Assembly (NCBI GenBank): GCA_964429655.1 | Contig: CAYSCZ010000027.1 | Location: forward strand, 1-38,533 | From: CAYSCZ01 sp964429655 | GTDB taxonomy: Bacteria > Bacteroidota > Bacteroidia > Cytophagales > Cyclobacteriaceae | Direction of reading: 5' to 3' | Length of the DNA stretch: 38,533 nt | Part shown: one piece after another, positions 9,398 through 17,855 of the stretch | How the letters are laid out: the number at the start of each line of letters is the position of its first letter | Position numbering within the stretch: the stretch's first letter is position 1 | Translations under genes and position numbers: made by a program | The notes under the pieces: model-generated | What the model saw: the letters and a program-made list of their open reading frames with translations, nothing else | The model's database searches: none | What the model was told of the DNA's origin: nothing

Positions 9398-9646
9398 CTA
9401 TTCTTTATGAACTACCTCTGCTAAAACAGTAACAACATTATTTAATACTTCCACCGTCCCACCTTCCACTTCATAAATAATTTCTTTTTTCTTTTGCTTT
9501 AGCTTTAAATCGCCTTTACCTAAGGAGCTTATTAAAGGCGCATGATTGTTTAATACCTGAAAATATCCCTCGCTTCCCGGTAAAATAGCGGATTCTACCT
9601 CACCGTCAAATATTTTTTCATCTGGTGTGATTAATTCTAAAAACAT
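9398..9646 (-). CDS. atpC: F1Fo ATP synthase epsilon subunit
   Basis: An 82-residue epsilon subunit. It consists only of the N-terminal beta-sandwich (LELITPDEKIFDGEVESAIL, GSEGYFQVLNNHAPLISSL, ending at VVTVLAEVVHKE). The C-terminal helical hairpin that inhibits ATP hydrolysis in E. coli and Bacillus epsilon (about 130 residues) is absent. Short epsilon subunits are common in Bacteroidota, so this is probably normal rather than a truncation. The gene follows atpD after 5 nt, the usual atpD-atpC pair split from the other ATP synthase genes in this phylum. Confidence 0.95.
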   Translation of the reverse strand: MFLELITPDEKIFDGEVESAILPGSEGYFQVLNNHAPLISSLGKGDLKLKQKKKEIIYEVEGGTVEVLNNVVTVLAEVVHKE

Positions 9647-9651
9647 TACTT

Positions 9652-11157
9652 TTAATTAGACTCTTTGATCATTTTTTCTCCTGCTTCTATGGCATCTTCT
9701 ATAGACCCCTTTAAGTTAAAGGCTGCTTCAGGAAGATGATCGAGTTCACCATCCATAATCATATTGAATCCTTTTATGGTTTCTTTTATATCTACAAGCA
9801 CTCCGGGAATACCAGTAAATGCTTCGGCTACATGGAACGGTTGGGAAAGGAAACGCTGTACCCTTCTTGCTCGATAAACCGTTTGTTTATCTTCTTCTGA
9901 TAGTTCGTCCATACCCAGAATGGCGATAATATCCTGCAATTCCTTATACCGCTGAAGTATCTCTTTTACCCGCTGTGCACATTTATAATGTTCTGCACCA
10001 ATAACTTCCGGAGTTAATATTCTCGACGTTGAATCTAAAGGATCAACCGCCGGATAAATACCTAGTTCCGCAATTTTTCGGGAGAGTACCGTTGTTGCAT
10101 CAAGGTGGCTGAATGTAGTGGCAGGTGCAGGGTCAGTAAGGTCATCCGCAGGAACATAAACCGCCTGAACAGACGTGATGGAACCATGCTTTGTTGAAGT
10201 GATCCTCTCCTGCATTTTACCCATCTCCGAAGCCAGTGTAGGTTGGTAACCCACTGCTGAAGGCATCCTTCCTAAGAGCGCAGATACCTCGGAGCCAGCT
10301 TGTGTGAATCTAAAGATATTATCGATGAAGAAAAGGATATCACGCCCGGGCCCTTTGCCATCTCCATCACGGAAGTATTCTGCTAATGTTAATCCCGATA
10401 AAGCAACCCTGGCACGAGCACCCGGAGGTTCATTCATCTGACCAAAAACGAATGTCGCCTTGGAATCTTTAAGTTTTTCTTTATTGACTTTGGAGAGGTC
10501 CCAGCCTCCTGCTTCCATAGATTCTTTAAAATCTTCACCGTAGTTTACAATGTCCGCTTCAATCATTTCCCGTAGCAGGTCATTACCTTCACGTGTCCGC
10601 TCACCAACGCCGGCAAATACGGAAAGGCCGGCATAAGCTTTTGCAATATTATTTATGAGTTCCTGTATGAGTACAGTCTTACCGACGCCGGCTCCGCCAA
10701 ACAACCCGATTTTACCTCCTTTAGAATAAGGTTCAATTAAATCTATAACCTTAATACCGGTGAAAAGCACCTCGGATGAGGTCGATAATTCCTTAAATTC
10801 CGGAGCACTTCTATGGATCGACAAACCCGATTCCGTAGATAATTGCTCCATCCCGTCGATGGCACTACCAACTACATTGAACAATCGTCCTTTTATTTCT
10901 TCACCGATAGGCATTCTTATAGGCGTTCCCAAATCTTCTACTTCAGTTCCTCGCATTAACCCATCCGTTGCGTCCATACCCACTGCCCTGACTGTATCTT
11001 CCCCAAGGTGCTGTTGAACTTCCAGAATAACTGATTCCCCATTTGGTTTAACAACCCTTAAAGAATCGAGGATTTTAGGGAGTGTTGAGCCTTCTGCTCC
11101 AAAACTTATATCTACAACAGGACCGATTATTTGGGTGATTTTACCTTTATTAGCCAT
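9652..11157 (-). CDS. atpD: F1Fo ATP synthase beta subunit
   Basis: A 501-residue catalytic beta subunit of F1, which makes ATP from ADP and phosphate at the inner membrane. The P-loop GGAGVGKT is at residues 154-161. The Walker B region reads DILFFIDNIFRFTQAG, and the arginine- and glutamate-bearing segment GVGERTREGNDL is intact. The other conserved blocks (MNEPPGARARVALSGLTLAEY, SALLGRMPSAVGYQPTLASE, AVDPLDSTSRIL) are all present. The first residues (NKGKITQIIGPVVDI) fix the start at the ATG at 11157. It is paired with atpC 5 nt downstream. Confidence 0.98.
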   Translation of the reverse strand: MANKGKITQIIGPVVDISFGAEGSTLPKILDSLRVVKPNGESVILEVQQHLGEDTVRAVGMDATDGLMRGTEVEDLGTPIRMPIGEEIKGRLFNVVGSAIDGMEQLSTESGLSIHRSAPEFKELSTSSEVLFTGIKVIDLIEPYSKGGKIGLFGGAGVGKTVLIQELINNIAKAYAGLSVFAGVGERTREGNDLLREMIEADIVNYGEDFKESMEAGGWDLSKVNKEKLKDSKATFVFGQMNEPPGARARVALSGLTLAEYFRDGDGKGPGRDILFFIDNIFRFTQAGSEVSALLGRMPSAVGYQPTLASEMGKMQERITSTKHGSITSVQAVYVPADDLTDPAPATTFSHLDATTVLSRKIAELGIYPAVDPLDSTSRILTPEVIGAEHYKCAQRVKEILQRYKELQDIIAILGMDELSEEDKQTVYRARRVQRFLSQPFHVAEAFTGIPGVLVDIKETIKGFNMIMDGELDHLPEAAFNLKGSIEDAIEAGEKMIKESN

Positions 11158-11246
11158 TAGGATTTAGAAATGTTATTGTGTACACTCGCGAAGTTAATCG
11201 AATATGGGATTATAACAAATGATAGAATAACAATGAATAAGCGTAT

Positions 11247-12449
11247 TCAGGAGCTCTTTAATTGTATTCTAAAAACAGTACCTTTCCCTACTTCTGAGGA
11301 CTTTACAAATATTTTTCCGGAATGATATTTTTCTATTATTCGCCTGGCCAGGGTCAACCCCAAACCCCAACCCCGCTTTTTTGAAGTGTAGCCTGGTTCG
11401 AAGATTTTTCGTTGATCAGATTTCGAAATACCTCTCCCGGTGTCCCCGATATCAATGGCTACCTTACCACCACTTATTTTAATTATTTTTATTTTTATAT
11501 CTCCTTTACCCTCCATCGCATCTACTGCATTCTTAACCAGATTCTCAATAACCCATTCAAAAAGCGGTTGATTTATTAAGGCAAATAACGTTTCATTAGG
11601 AAAAACCTCATATGAAAAGACAACTTTTTTTGATATCCTATTTTGAAGGTACCGAACAGCATTTGTAACTGTTTCAAAAACATTTTTGTCGGTTAAATGG
11701 GGTACTGAGCCAATATTTGAAAATCTTGAGGTAATGACCTCCAATCTCTTTACATCCTTTTCTAATTCTCCGACAACCTCTTCATTGAGATTACTGCTTG
11801 ATTTCAGGTATTCCATCCATGCCATGAGAGAAGATAGTGGGGTCCCCAATTGATGGGCCGTTTCTTTTGCCAAACCTGCCCAGACACGATTTTGCTCCGC
11901 ATTTCTTGAATAATTAAAGATCATATAAACTGCGAAGGCAAAAACAATAATCACAGTTAGTTGTAAATATGGGAAAAACCAGAGTTGGGTTAATAAAAAT
12001 GAATCTTTATAATAGACGTAACTGTAGCCATAAACCTTATTTTGATCATTTTTCAGCTCTATGGCCACAGGTTCATGTTGTCGGGCCATATCTGATAACT
12101 CACTATATAAAACAGCAAGTTTATCAGTCTTATTCGAAGCCCTCTCTGCGGCAGGTATGTTTTTGAAATCTATAGGCATTCCTAATTCATCAGTCCTGAT
12201 AACCGGGATGGTTTTGTTAGATATGATAACATTTTCGAATAAAAAATTGGGGGGATTTGGATTATTTGCTAAAAACTCTAGCGTGCTGGCATACAACGCA
12301 ATCTGATTCTCTTCTCTAACCTTAATTTTATTTACGATTAACGAGGTATAAAAAATAGATCCGCCGGCAATCAATAAGGATATGATCAGAATTATCCATT
12401 TTATTTTTGGGTCCCTAGTAAGGAATTTCTCTTTTGAAGCTTTTGTCAT
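11247..12449 (-). CDS. Orphan sensor histidine kinase
   Basis: A 400-residue membrane kinase. TM1 is at about residues 17-38, an extracytoplasmic sensor region at 40-155, and TM2 at 160-179. There is no recognisable HAMP domain. The HisKA box has the phosphoacceptor H199 in AKETAHQLGTPLSSLMAW. The HATPase_c domain shows the N box (ENLVKNAVDAMEG, N307), G1 box (DIGDTGRGI) and G2 box (RGWGLGLTLARRI). No response regulator gene is in the window, so the partner is unknown. Its upstream region contains palindromic repeat copy 1, so its promoter either lies in the 40 nt between the repeat and the start, or transcription comes through the element from the genes upstream. Confidence 0.92.
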   Translation of the reverse strand: MTKASKEKFLTRDPKIKWIILIISLLIAGGSIFYTSLIVNKIKVREENQIALYASTLEFLANNPNPPNFLFENVIISNKTIPVIRTDELGMPIDFKNIPAAERASNKTDKLAVLYSELSDMARQHEPVAIELKNDQNKVYGYSYVYYKDSFLLTQLWFFPYLQLTVIIVFAFAVYMIFNYSRNAEQNRVWAGLAKETAHQLGTPLSSLMAWMEYLKSSSNLNEEVVGELEKDVKRLEVITSRFSNIGSVPHLTDKNVFETVTNAVRYLQNRISKKVVFSYEVFPNETLFALINQPLFEWVIENLVKNAVDAMEGKGDIKIKIIKISGGKVAIDIGDTGRGISKSDQRKIFEPGYTSKKRGWGLGLTLARRIIEKYHSGKIFVKSSEVGKGTVFRIQLKSS

Positions 12450-12489
12450 ATTTGAATGAAGAAAGTAGGCATAATGATAATTTATGCAA

Positions 12490-12663
12490 TTAATCCCAGA
12501 TTTGTCATTGGAATTTTGTCATGAAGGGTTAAAGCCCAAAAAATCAGGCACTTAGGTCGAGGAGGCATAGCATCGCTATGGTGACGAGCCAATAACATGT
12601 TAAGTGTCTGATTTGAAGTGATTTAACCATGTAATAGAAAGTCTAATGACTATTCTGGGTTAA
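12490..12663 (-). repeat. Palindromic repeat element, copy 1
   Basis: A roughly 174-bp member of the dispersed family, also at 34085, 36991 and 38481. The ends are imperfect inverted repeats (TTAATCCCAGATTTGTCATT, and CCCAGAATAGTCATTAGA read from the other side). Inner arms AAATCAGGCACTTA and TAAGTGTCTGATTT also pair, and the centre is the hairpin CATAGC-ATC-GCTATG (12566-12580). The orientation given is with the NPELSLDF-coding edge first. That edge faces the stop of the gamma-glutamylcyclotransferase gene 37 nt away. In this copy the edge frame is closed by TAG (aacccagaatag), unlike the other three. Confidence 0.93.
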
Positions 12664-12700
12664 TTACTTTTTGAATACGTACGCGTCTAATATCTACAGT

Positions 12701-13111
12701 CTAACCCAACAGGTAACTGATATAGTCACCACCTGAAATTTCTAAAAAGTTTTCTGTACCGTGATTATAAAAATAAACCCAGACCGTATAAACTTCTTTA
12801 TCTGCAATAGCCTCCACTTGTTTGCGGTTGTATTCATTTAAAGCACTACCAGGAGAGACCATACCTTCATAAGAATCAATCCAGCTAAAAGAAGTCCTGT
12901 TTATCCTGTAGATTTCTCCCCAAACGATTGATTGATCTGATGTTGAAGACTCAATAACAGCCGGATAGTCTCCAAGGTCAAATAAACGACCATGAACAAA
13001 TCCTTTAGTTATAAATGATCCTTCCGCTTTTAATCTAAGCGCAAATGGGTTTGTAAAGAACGAGCATAAGGTACCGTATGCAAAAAGGTAAACATCAGAA
13101 TGATCATACAT
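12701..13111 (-). CDS. Gamma-glutamylcyclotransferase family protein (AIG2/GGCT-like)
   Basis: A 136-residue protein of the GGCT-like fold. The glycine loop YGTL is at residues 12-15 (FAYGTLCSFF), and the presumed catalytic acid is E82 in DSYEGMVSPG. The segment GRLFDLGDYPAVIES and the late YNRKQVEAI (strand with the conserved Y/R) fit the family. Members release 5-oxoproline from gamma-glutamyl amines or peptides; the exact substrate cannot be told. Its start lies 1 nt from the end of the ABC permease gene, so it is the last gene of a three-gene minus-strand operon. A role linked to the exporter is possible but unproven. Confidence 0.85.
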   Translation of the reverse strand: MYDHSDVYLFAYGTLCSFFTNPFALRLKAEGSFITKGFVHGRLFDLGDYPAVIESSTSDQSIVWGEIYRINRTSFSWIDSYEGMVSPGSALNEYNRKQVEAIADKEVYTVWVYFYNHGTENFLEISGGDYISYLLG

Positions 13112-13112
13112 T

Positions 13113-14429
13113 TTAAGACCTCATCATGAACCACTTAAATATGGTTTTATAATTGATCTTTGATCCATGGATCAGAATCCCTATTCGATATATTCTACCG
13201 GCAAACCAAACAGTTAATATAAATCCTGTTATGAGCAAAACCATAGAAAGAACCAGGTCAAATGCCGGCACTCCAAAAGGTATACGCATCATCATAACCA
13301 CCGGAGAAAAAAGTGGGATAACTGACATCCAGAATGCCAAACTACCCTCCGGATCATTCAATACTGCCCCTAGAACAACAATGGAAATTATTAACGGTAC
13401 TGTAACAGGAAACATAAATTGTTGTGTATCCGCATCGCTGTCAGATGCCGACCCTATGGCAGCAAACAAAGCCCCATACAATAAATATCCACCCAGAAAA
13501 TAAAATATGAAGCTTAATATAACTTTAGGTATGTCCAGTGTACCTAAAGCAGAAGATATAAATGAATATATCTCTTCGCCGTCATTCTGAGGGTTATCAG
13601 ATTCCTGTTGTTGAGTTTCACTAACCTCAACGGTAGACATATTTCTGTTTAAATCGAATAATGTTTTCCCTGCCAACATTGAAAGAGAAGCCGTTAAAAT
13701 GATCCAGAGTATGAACTGAGTCAATGCAACCAATGCAATGCCTACGATTTTACCCATCATCAGCTGAAAAGGCTTAACTGATGACAGAATAACCTCTACA
13801 ATTCTTGTGGATTTTTCTTCAACCACCCCTCGCATGCATTGAGCCCCGTAATAAAAAATAAAGAAATAGACCAGAAACGATCCAATGTAACCTACAGCGG
13901 TGGAAGCTCCTGAATTACTCTCGACTTCCTCTCCCGTGATGGATAGGTTTATGGTATTTATCGATATGGAGGATTTTAATTGCTCAAGCGATGCTTTATC
14001 AATCCCGGACTCTACCAGTCGAATGTTTTCGATTTTGGCATTTATATGCCTTTCCAGCTTTTTCAAAAGACCTAAGCCCGGATTTGAAGTTGAATAAAAA
14101 TTTATACCCCCAGGATTGTTGATATCAAAAGGAGGAATGTGTAATAAACCAAACTTCTCGTCTTGAATTATATTTTCTTTTGATTTTTCTAAGTTTCTTC
14201 CTGAGACAATAAAGTTTAAATTTTCAGTATTCTCAAAAGCATCCTTAAAGTAGCCGCTCTCGTCTACCACCTCAATCGTCTTTTCATCGCCTCCACTTAA
14301 TGCCAGTATAGTGGGGACTATTAGCAATGCCGCGAAAAATACCGGGCCAAGTAAGGTAATAATGATAAATGACCGCTTCCTTATCCTCGTGATGAACTCC
14401 CTAGCGATGATTAATCCGATCTTATTCAT
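13113..14429 (-). CDS. ABC-2 type exporter permease (NatB-like)
   Basis: A 438-residue permease with one N-terminal TM (about 19-41), a large extracytoplasmic region (about 45-175), then five or so C-terminal TMs, the ABC2_membrane_3/NatB layout. The N-terminal signature KIGLIIAREFITRIRKRSFII and the coupling segment CMRGVVEEKSTRIVEVILSSV are typical. In Bacillus, NatAB extrudes Na+; in Bacteroidota the substrate of these paralogues is unknown. The gene starts 2 nt after the stop of the ATPase gene and ends 1 nt before the GGCT-like start, so all three are one operon. Confidence 0.9.
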   Translation of the reverse strand: MNKIGLIIAREFITRIRKRSFIIITLLGPVFFAALLIVPTILALSGGDEKTIEVVDESGYFKDAFENTENLNFIVSGRNLEKSKENIIQDEKFGLLHIPPFDINNPGGINFYSTSNPGLGLLKKLERHINAKIENIRLVESGIDKASLEQLKSSISINTINLSITGEEVESNSGASTAVGYIGSFLVYFFIFYYGAQCMRGVVEEKSTRIVEVILSSVKPFQLMMGKIVGIALVALTQFILWIILTASLSMLAGKTLFDLNRNMSTVEVSETQQQESDNPQNDGEEIYSFISSALGTLDIPKVILSFIFYFLGGYLLYGALFAAIGSASDSDADTQQFMFPVTVPLIISIVVLGAVLNDPEGSLAFWMSVIPLFSPVVMMMRIPFGVPAFDLVLSMVLLITGFILTVWFAGRIYRIGILIHGSKINYKTIFKWFMMRS

Positions 14430-14431
14430 GT

Positions 14432-15343
14432 TTAAAATTTTTGTACTTCGTTGATGAATATTTCGTTGATACTGGGAACCTTTTCTTCAAAATGTTTCAC
14501 TGAGATCTTATCAATAAGAAACTTCAATAATTCATTGGAAGAATAACCATTTAGGCACCGAACTTCTGAGAAAAAATAGTTCTGGTTGTCCTTTGCCGGT
14601 TCTTGTTTTAATATTTCTAAATGTTCATTAGAGTCGGATAGTCTTCCTTCATGCCAAATGGTGTAAGCGTTATTTTTATGTGACGCTTTAATATCTATTT
14701 TCTTTCCCTCCAGAATTTTTTTTGATTTATTTATCAGGGCAATATGATCACATAACGCTTCTACCGACTCCATCCTATGCGTAGAAAAGATTATAGTTGT
14801 ACCTTGTTCGCGCAATCTCAAAATTTCCTGTGTGATTATATTGGTATTTACCGGATCAAAACCTGAGAATGGTTCATCCAAAATAATTAGCGACGGTTCA
14901 TGAAGCACTGTTGCCATAAATTGCACCTTCTGCTGCATACCCTTGGATAAATCTTCAACATTTTTATTCCACCACTTTGATAGGTCCAGACGGTCCAGCC
15001 AGAATTTTATTCTTGCTTTTGCACCGGCTTTATCCATGCCTTTCAACCGTGATAAATAAAGCAGCTGTTCAGCAACTTTCATTTTTTTATACAAACCCCG
15101 TTCCTCAGGTAAGTACCCGATTTTCAGTATGTCTTCCTGGGTTATTTCTTGATCTTTCAAAAAAACTTTTCCCTCATCTGCATTGATGATTTGTGTGATA
15201 ATCCTGATCAACGTAGTCTTACCTGCACCATTGGGCCCTAATAAACCATAGATGCTTTGTTTAGGAACAGATAAACTGACATTATCCAATGCTTTATGAT
15301 TGGTATAATATTTTGAAATAGAATCAATCTTGAGTAAATCCAA
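14432..15343 (-). CDS. ABC transporter ATP-binding protein (NatA-like)
   Basis: A 303-residue nucleotide-binding subunit. Walker A is GPNGAGKTTL, the signature motif is DLSKGMQQKV, Walker B is LIILDEPFSGFDP, and the switch histidine is in STHRM. The segment IGYLPEERGLYKKM, in place of a plain Q-loop context, is characteristic of NatA-like exporters, as is the roughly 80-residue C-terminal extension after residue 220. It pairs with the permease encoded 2 nt downstream. The operon upstream region (15344-15412) is A+T-rich and must hold the promoter, just behind the terminator of the dead cupredoxin gene. Confidence 0.95.
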   Translation of the reverse strand: MDLLKIDSISKYYTNHKALDNVSLSVPKQSIYGLLGPNGAGKTTLIRIITQIINADEGKVFLKDQEITQEDILKIGYLPEERGLYKKMKVAEQLLYLSRLKGMDKAGAKARIKFWLDRLDLSKWWNKNVEDLSKGMQQKVQFMATVLHEPSLIILDEPFSGFDPVNTNIITQEILRLREQGTTIIFSTHRMESVEALCDHIALINKSKKILEGKKIDIKASHKNNAYTIWHEGRLSDSNEHLEILKQEPAKDNQNYFFSEVRCLNGYSSNELLKFLIDKISVKHFEEKVPSINEIFINEVQKF

Positions 15344-15412
15344 TGTTTTAGATGTTTAAGTATTAAACTTAGTAGACATTATCCCAATATTATTACAAAT
15401 CGGGCCAAAAAA

Positions 15413-15441
15413 TAAAAAAAGCCGCTTTTTAGACGGCTATT
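15413..15441 (-). terminator. Intrinsic terminator behind the cupredoxin remnant
   Basis: On the minus strand AGCCG and CGGCT pair around TCTAAAAAG and are followed by a run of seven T. It lies about 20 nt after the stop of the cupredoxin remnant and would also insulate the ABC operon from upstream transcription. Confidence 0.65.
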
Positions 15442-15460
15442 AAGTCTTCTGAAAACTGGT

Positions 15461-15849
15461 TTAAATTGTCAATCGAACCTCCAGTAAATATTGAGGTGTC
15501 AGATTCAATGGACAGTAATAAACGTATTCGCCGGGTTCTAAGGTTACCTCTAGTGAGGTGGCTGTCTCACCATTAGATATTATTTTAGTTAGATAAGCTT
15601 CCTTAATGTGGTTGGCTTAATCAGTTTTACCTTTTGGTGCCAACACAAAATCTACCTCATGATCAACTCCTCTATTTTTCACTACAATCTTTTAAGGTAC
15701 CCAGGCTTTAAGCTCGATCTCTGTTTTATTGAACGCGCCGGGGGTTTGCTTCAGCTTAACAGTTTTTACTGATTGTGCATTTAGTCCTTGACTAAGGGCA
15801 ACTCCAACTAATGCCAGAATAAATAAAATTAACTTTTTAATTTTGGATA
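15461..15849 (-). pseudogene. Dead gene for a secreted cupredoxin-like protein
   Basis: Minus-strand translation gives a signal peptide (KKLILFILALVGVALSQGLNAQ), then SVKTVKLKQTPGAFNKTEIEL, a stop at 15692-15694, IVVKNRGVDHEVDFVLAPKG, a second stop at 15617-15619, then ANHIKEAYLTK and EVTLEPGEYVYYCPLNLTPQY. This matches the cupredoxin fold of small secreted Bacteroidota copper proteins, with the His in GVDHE and the late Cys in YYCPLN as likely copper ligands. The second stop is a single CAA-to-TAA change (the expected run is KGKTDQANHIKEAY). The start ATG is also missing. The remaining frame is intact enough to suggest recent loss. A terminator is still present behind it. Confidence 0.8.
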
Positions 15850-15964
15850 ATTTTTATTCTAAAAAACGGCTAAAGCAATCAGCAGTGAGTATCTAAATTT
15901 CCCGATTTTAGGCACATATTGCCCCTTTTGTACATCCAGGTCTATGTCTTGTCTATCCTGTGGT

Positions 15965-16720
15965 CTATATTTCTTTTGACGAGTTATTGTTGTTAATGAT
16001 CACATCCAACTTATGATTTATATTGTCCAGCTTATTTTCCAGGCCATTTATTCGAATATCGAGCTGGACAATACTATCCTGGATATCTTCATCCTCAATA
16101 AAATAATCTGTAACTGTTCCAATCAGTGTACTGAATATGATCATACCTATTATGATCAACATGATAGACAGAATCTTGCCTTCCACAGTAACCGGCGGGA
16201 TATCCTGAAGAAACCCTACGGTAATGGTGGTAATGGTTGTCCACCAAAGAGAATCTTCAAATGTATGGATCCGGTCATTCGCGTTTGATTCTAAATGGAA
16301 AAAACTTAAGGCAAACAATAGAATGATCATGATACTCAATAAAACCATGTTCCTTAATGTGGCAAAAGAATTTTTCCTGTTGATGAACATCCTAAAGAAA
16401 AAACGTGCTGAGCGTACAACCCTAAGTATTCTGATTATTTTAACAATCCTGCCAGCTCTTAGGGCACCCACCATAGGGATACTCGACACGAAGTCTATCC
16501 AATTATTTTTGAGGTAATACCACTTATTTTTAGCGAACCTTAAACCCGCAAAAAAATCATAAAGAAAAAATAAACATATAATAAAGTCTAGCCATTCAAC
16601 TATCTCTTTAGTTAATTCAGTATAGTTTGTAATGGAGCTGATGTACAACTCGATTACCACATAAATCGATAGGATTAAAAGGAAATTTTGAAAAGTTTTA
16701 CTTTCCTTAGGATTCCACAT
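15965..16720 (-). CDS. Voltage-gated-type ion channel with atypical filter
   Basis: A 251-residue six-TM channel subunit. S1 is near residues 12-30, S2 and S3 near 42-58 and 68-84, and S4 at about 86-110 with regularly spaced charges (R88, R91, R97, R100, R103). S5 is near 122-142, the pore helix SLWWTTITTIT near 157-167, and S6 about 182-206. The selectivity-filter position reads T167-V-G-F-L-Q-D173-IPP, where K+ channels usually have TVGYGD or TVGFGD. A charged C-terminal helix (about 215-248, probable coiled coil) may drive tetramer assembly. It stands alone between a dead gene and a divergent gene. It could be a K+ channel with altered selectivity or another cation channel. Confidence 0.85.
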   Translation of the reverse strand: MWNPKESKTFQNFLLILSIYVVIELYISSITNYTELTKEIVEWLDFIICLFFLYDFFAGLRFAKNKWYYLKNNWIDFVSSIPMVGALRAGRIVKIIRILRVVRSARFFFRMFINRKNSFATLRNMVLLSIMIILLFALSFFHLESNANDRIHTFEDSLWWTTITTITVGFLQDIPPVTVEGKILSIMLIIIGMIIFSTLIGTVTDYFIEDEDIQDSIVQLDIRINGLENKLDNINHKLDVIINNNNSSKEI

Positions 16721-16970
16721 GGTTTATTAAAAGAATTTGTTTCCGGCTGATTGTGCTTTATCCCTAATTTAAATAATCAGGCTGAAATAAATGATTGCCA
16801 TGCATAACCATTTGATAATATGATTTATTTAGATGAGTAATAAAGGCTAAAAAGTTAACCTCTATTAATTTTTTTTTGATAAACCATGGAATTTTCATTT
16901 ATATTATAGGCTTCATTACAAGAAATGAGTATCTTACATACGAAGTAAAACTTCTTCATACCTATTTAGC

Positions 16971-17003
16971 AAAACTCAGCCGCCTCAGCGGCTGTTTTGT
17001 TTT
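16971..17003 (+). terminator. Terminator-like hairpin just before a start codon
   Basis: CAGCCGC (16977-16983) pairs with GCGGCTG (16988-16994) around the loop CTCA, followed by TTTTGTTTTG. It has the form of an intrinsic terminator, but the cyclotransferase ATG begins at 17007 and no gene lies upstream on this strand. It could be a leader attenuator, or a structure limiting translation initiation. A tiny reading frame (MSILHTK, 16925-16948) precedes it. Confidence 0.55.
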
Positions 17004-17006
17004 GAT

Positions 17007-17837
17007 ATGTCCAGGCTTACTTATTTTATAGTTATTATTTCATTTTTATTGCTCACCTGCTCATCACCAGATGATGAAGAGATCACTGAAGAACTAGCAG
17101 ATGTTGTGATCAACATCAATGATTCCTCAATGATAGAGGCACCCCCGGAAGATAGTTTAGGTTATATAATCCTTGATACAATCCCTCGTAATATAAATGC
17201 ATTTACCCAGGGCTTAACTTTTTTTGAAAATAACCTATATGAGGGAACCGGTAGGGATTCATGGATAGCCAGAGTTGATCAAATAACCGGTGAACATCAA
17301 ATACTCTTCAACCTTGAGCCCAATTTTTTCGGAGAGGGTATAACTATTCTGAATGGAAAGCTATATCAACTTACCTGGAAAAATGAAGTTGGCTTTATCT
17401 ACAATTTAGATCCTTTCAGTCAACACAAAAACTTCAATTACAAACACGAGGGTTGGGGGATTACACATGATGGGACCGAACTGATTGTTAGTGATGGCAG
17501 TCACCGTATTTATTTTTATGATTCGACATCCTTGACCATCCAGGATACTATTCTGGTTACCGAAGAAGGAAAATTAATAGACCGAATAAATGAATTAGAA
17601 TATATTGATAATCATATCTTTGCAAACCGCTGGTTTAGCGATATTATTTTTAAAATAGATCCTAATACTGGAACTGTGATTAACAAATATAATTTTTCCG
17701 CAATAAGCCAAAGCATTAAAGCGGATTTTCCTTTGTCCGATGTGTTAAATGGTATTGCTTATAATCCTTTTGATTCATCTACTATGATAACTGGTAAATT
17801 ATGGCCATATATGTATAAAATAATGTTCACTGAATAA
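17007..17837 (+). CDS. Glutamine cyclotransferase family lipoprotein (QC)
   Basis: A 276-residue protein with a lipoprotein signal (FLLLTC, Cys18). The body fits the plant/bacterial-type glutaminyl-peptide cyclotransferase beta propeller: NAFTQGLTFFENNLYEGTG, NFFGEGITILNGKLYQLTW, HEGWGITHDGTELIVSDGS, RINELEYIDNHIFANRW and VLNGIAYNP...MITGKLWPYMYKI. Such enzymes convert N-terminal glutamine to pyroglutamate on exported proteins, which protects them from aminopeptidases. This fits phyla whose exported proteins often begin with Gln after signal cleavage. The ATG at 17007 directly follows a terminator-like hairpin. The next gene begins in the same reading frame right after its stop. Confidence 0.88.
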   Translation: MSRLTYFIVIISFLLLTCSSPDDEEITEELADVVININDSSMIEAPPEDSLGYIILDTIPRNINAFTQGLTFFENNLYEGTGRDSWIARVDQITGEHQILFNLEPNFFGEGITILNGKLYQLTWKNEVGFIYNLDPFSQHKNFNYKHEGWGITHDGTELIVSDGSHRIYFYDSTSLTIQDTILVTEEGKLIDRINELEYIDNHIFANRWFSDIIFKIDPNTGTVINKYNFSAISQSIKADFPLSDVLNGIAYNPFDSSTMITGKLWPYMYKIMFTE

Positions 17838-17855
17838 TCTTTAAATACTACTATT

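Noticed and set aside
9398..9646. Truncated ATP synthase epsilon subunit
   Set aside because: The missing C-terminal helices are normal for many Bacteroidota epsilon subunits, and the gene spacing is regular.
11158..11246. TAnnTTTG promoter for atpD
   Set aside because: The best candidate (TATCATTTG on the minus strand) has one base too many between TA and TTTG, and no convincing -33 element.
12490..12663. Repeat as part of a CRISPR array or phage attachment site
   Set aside because: The copies are far apart, in both strands and palindromic over their full length, with no spacers, tRNA or integrase nearby.
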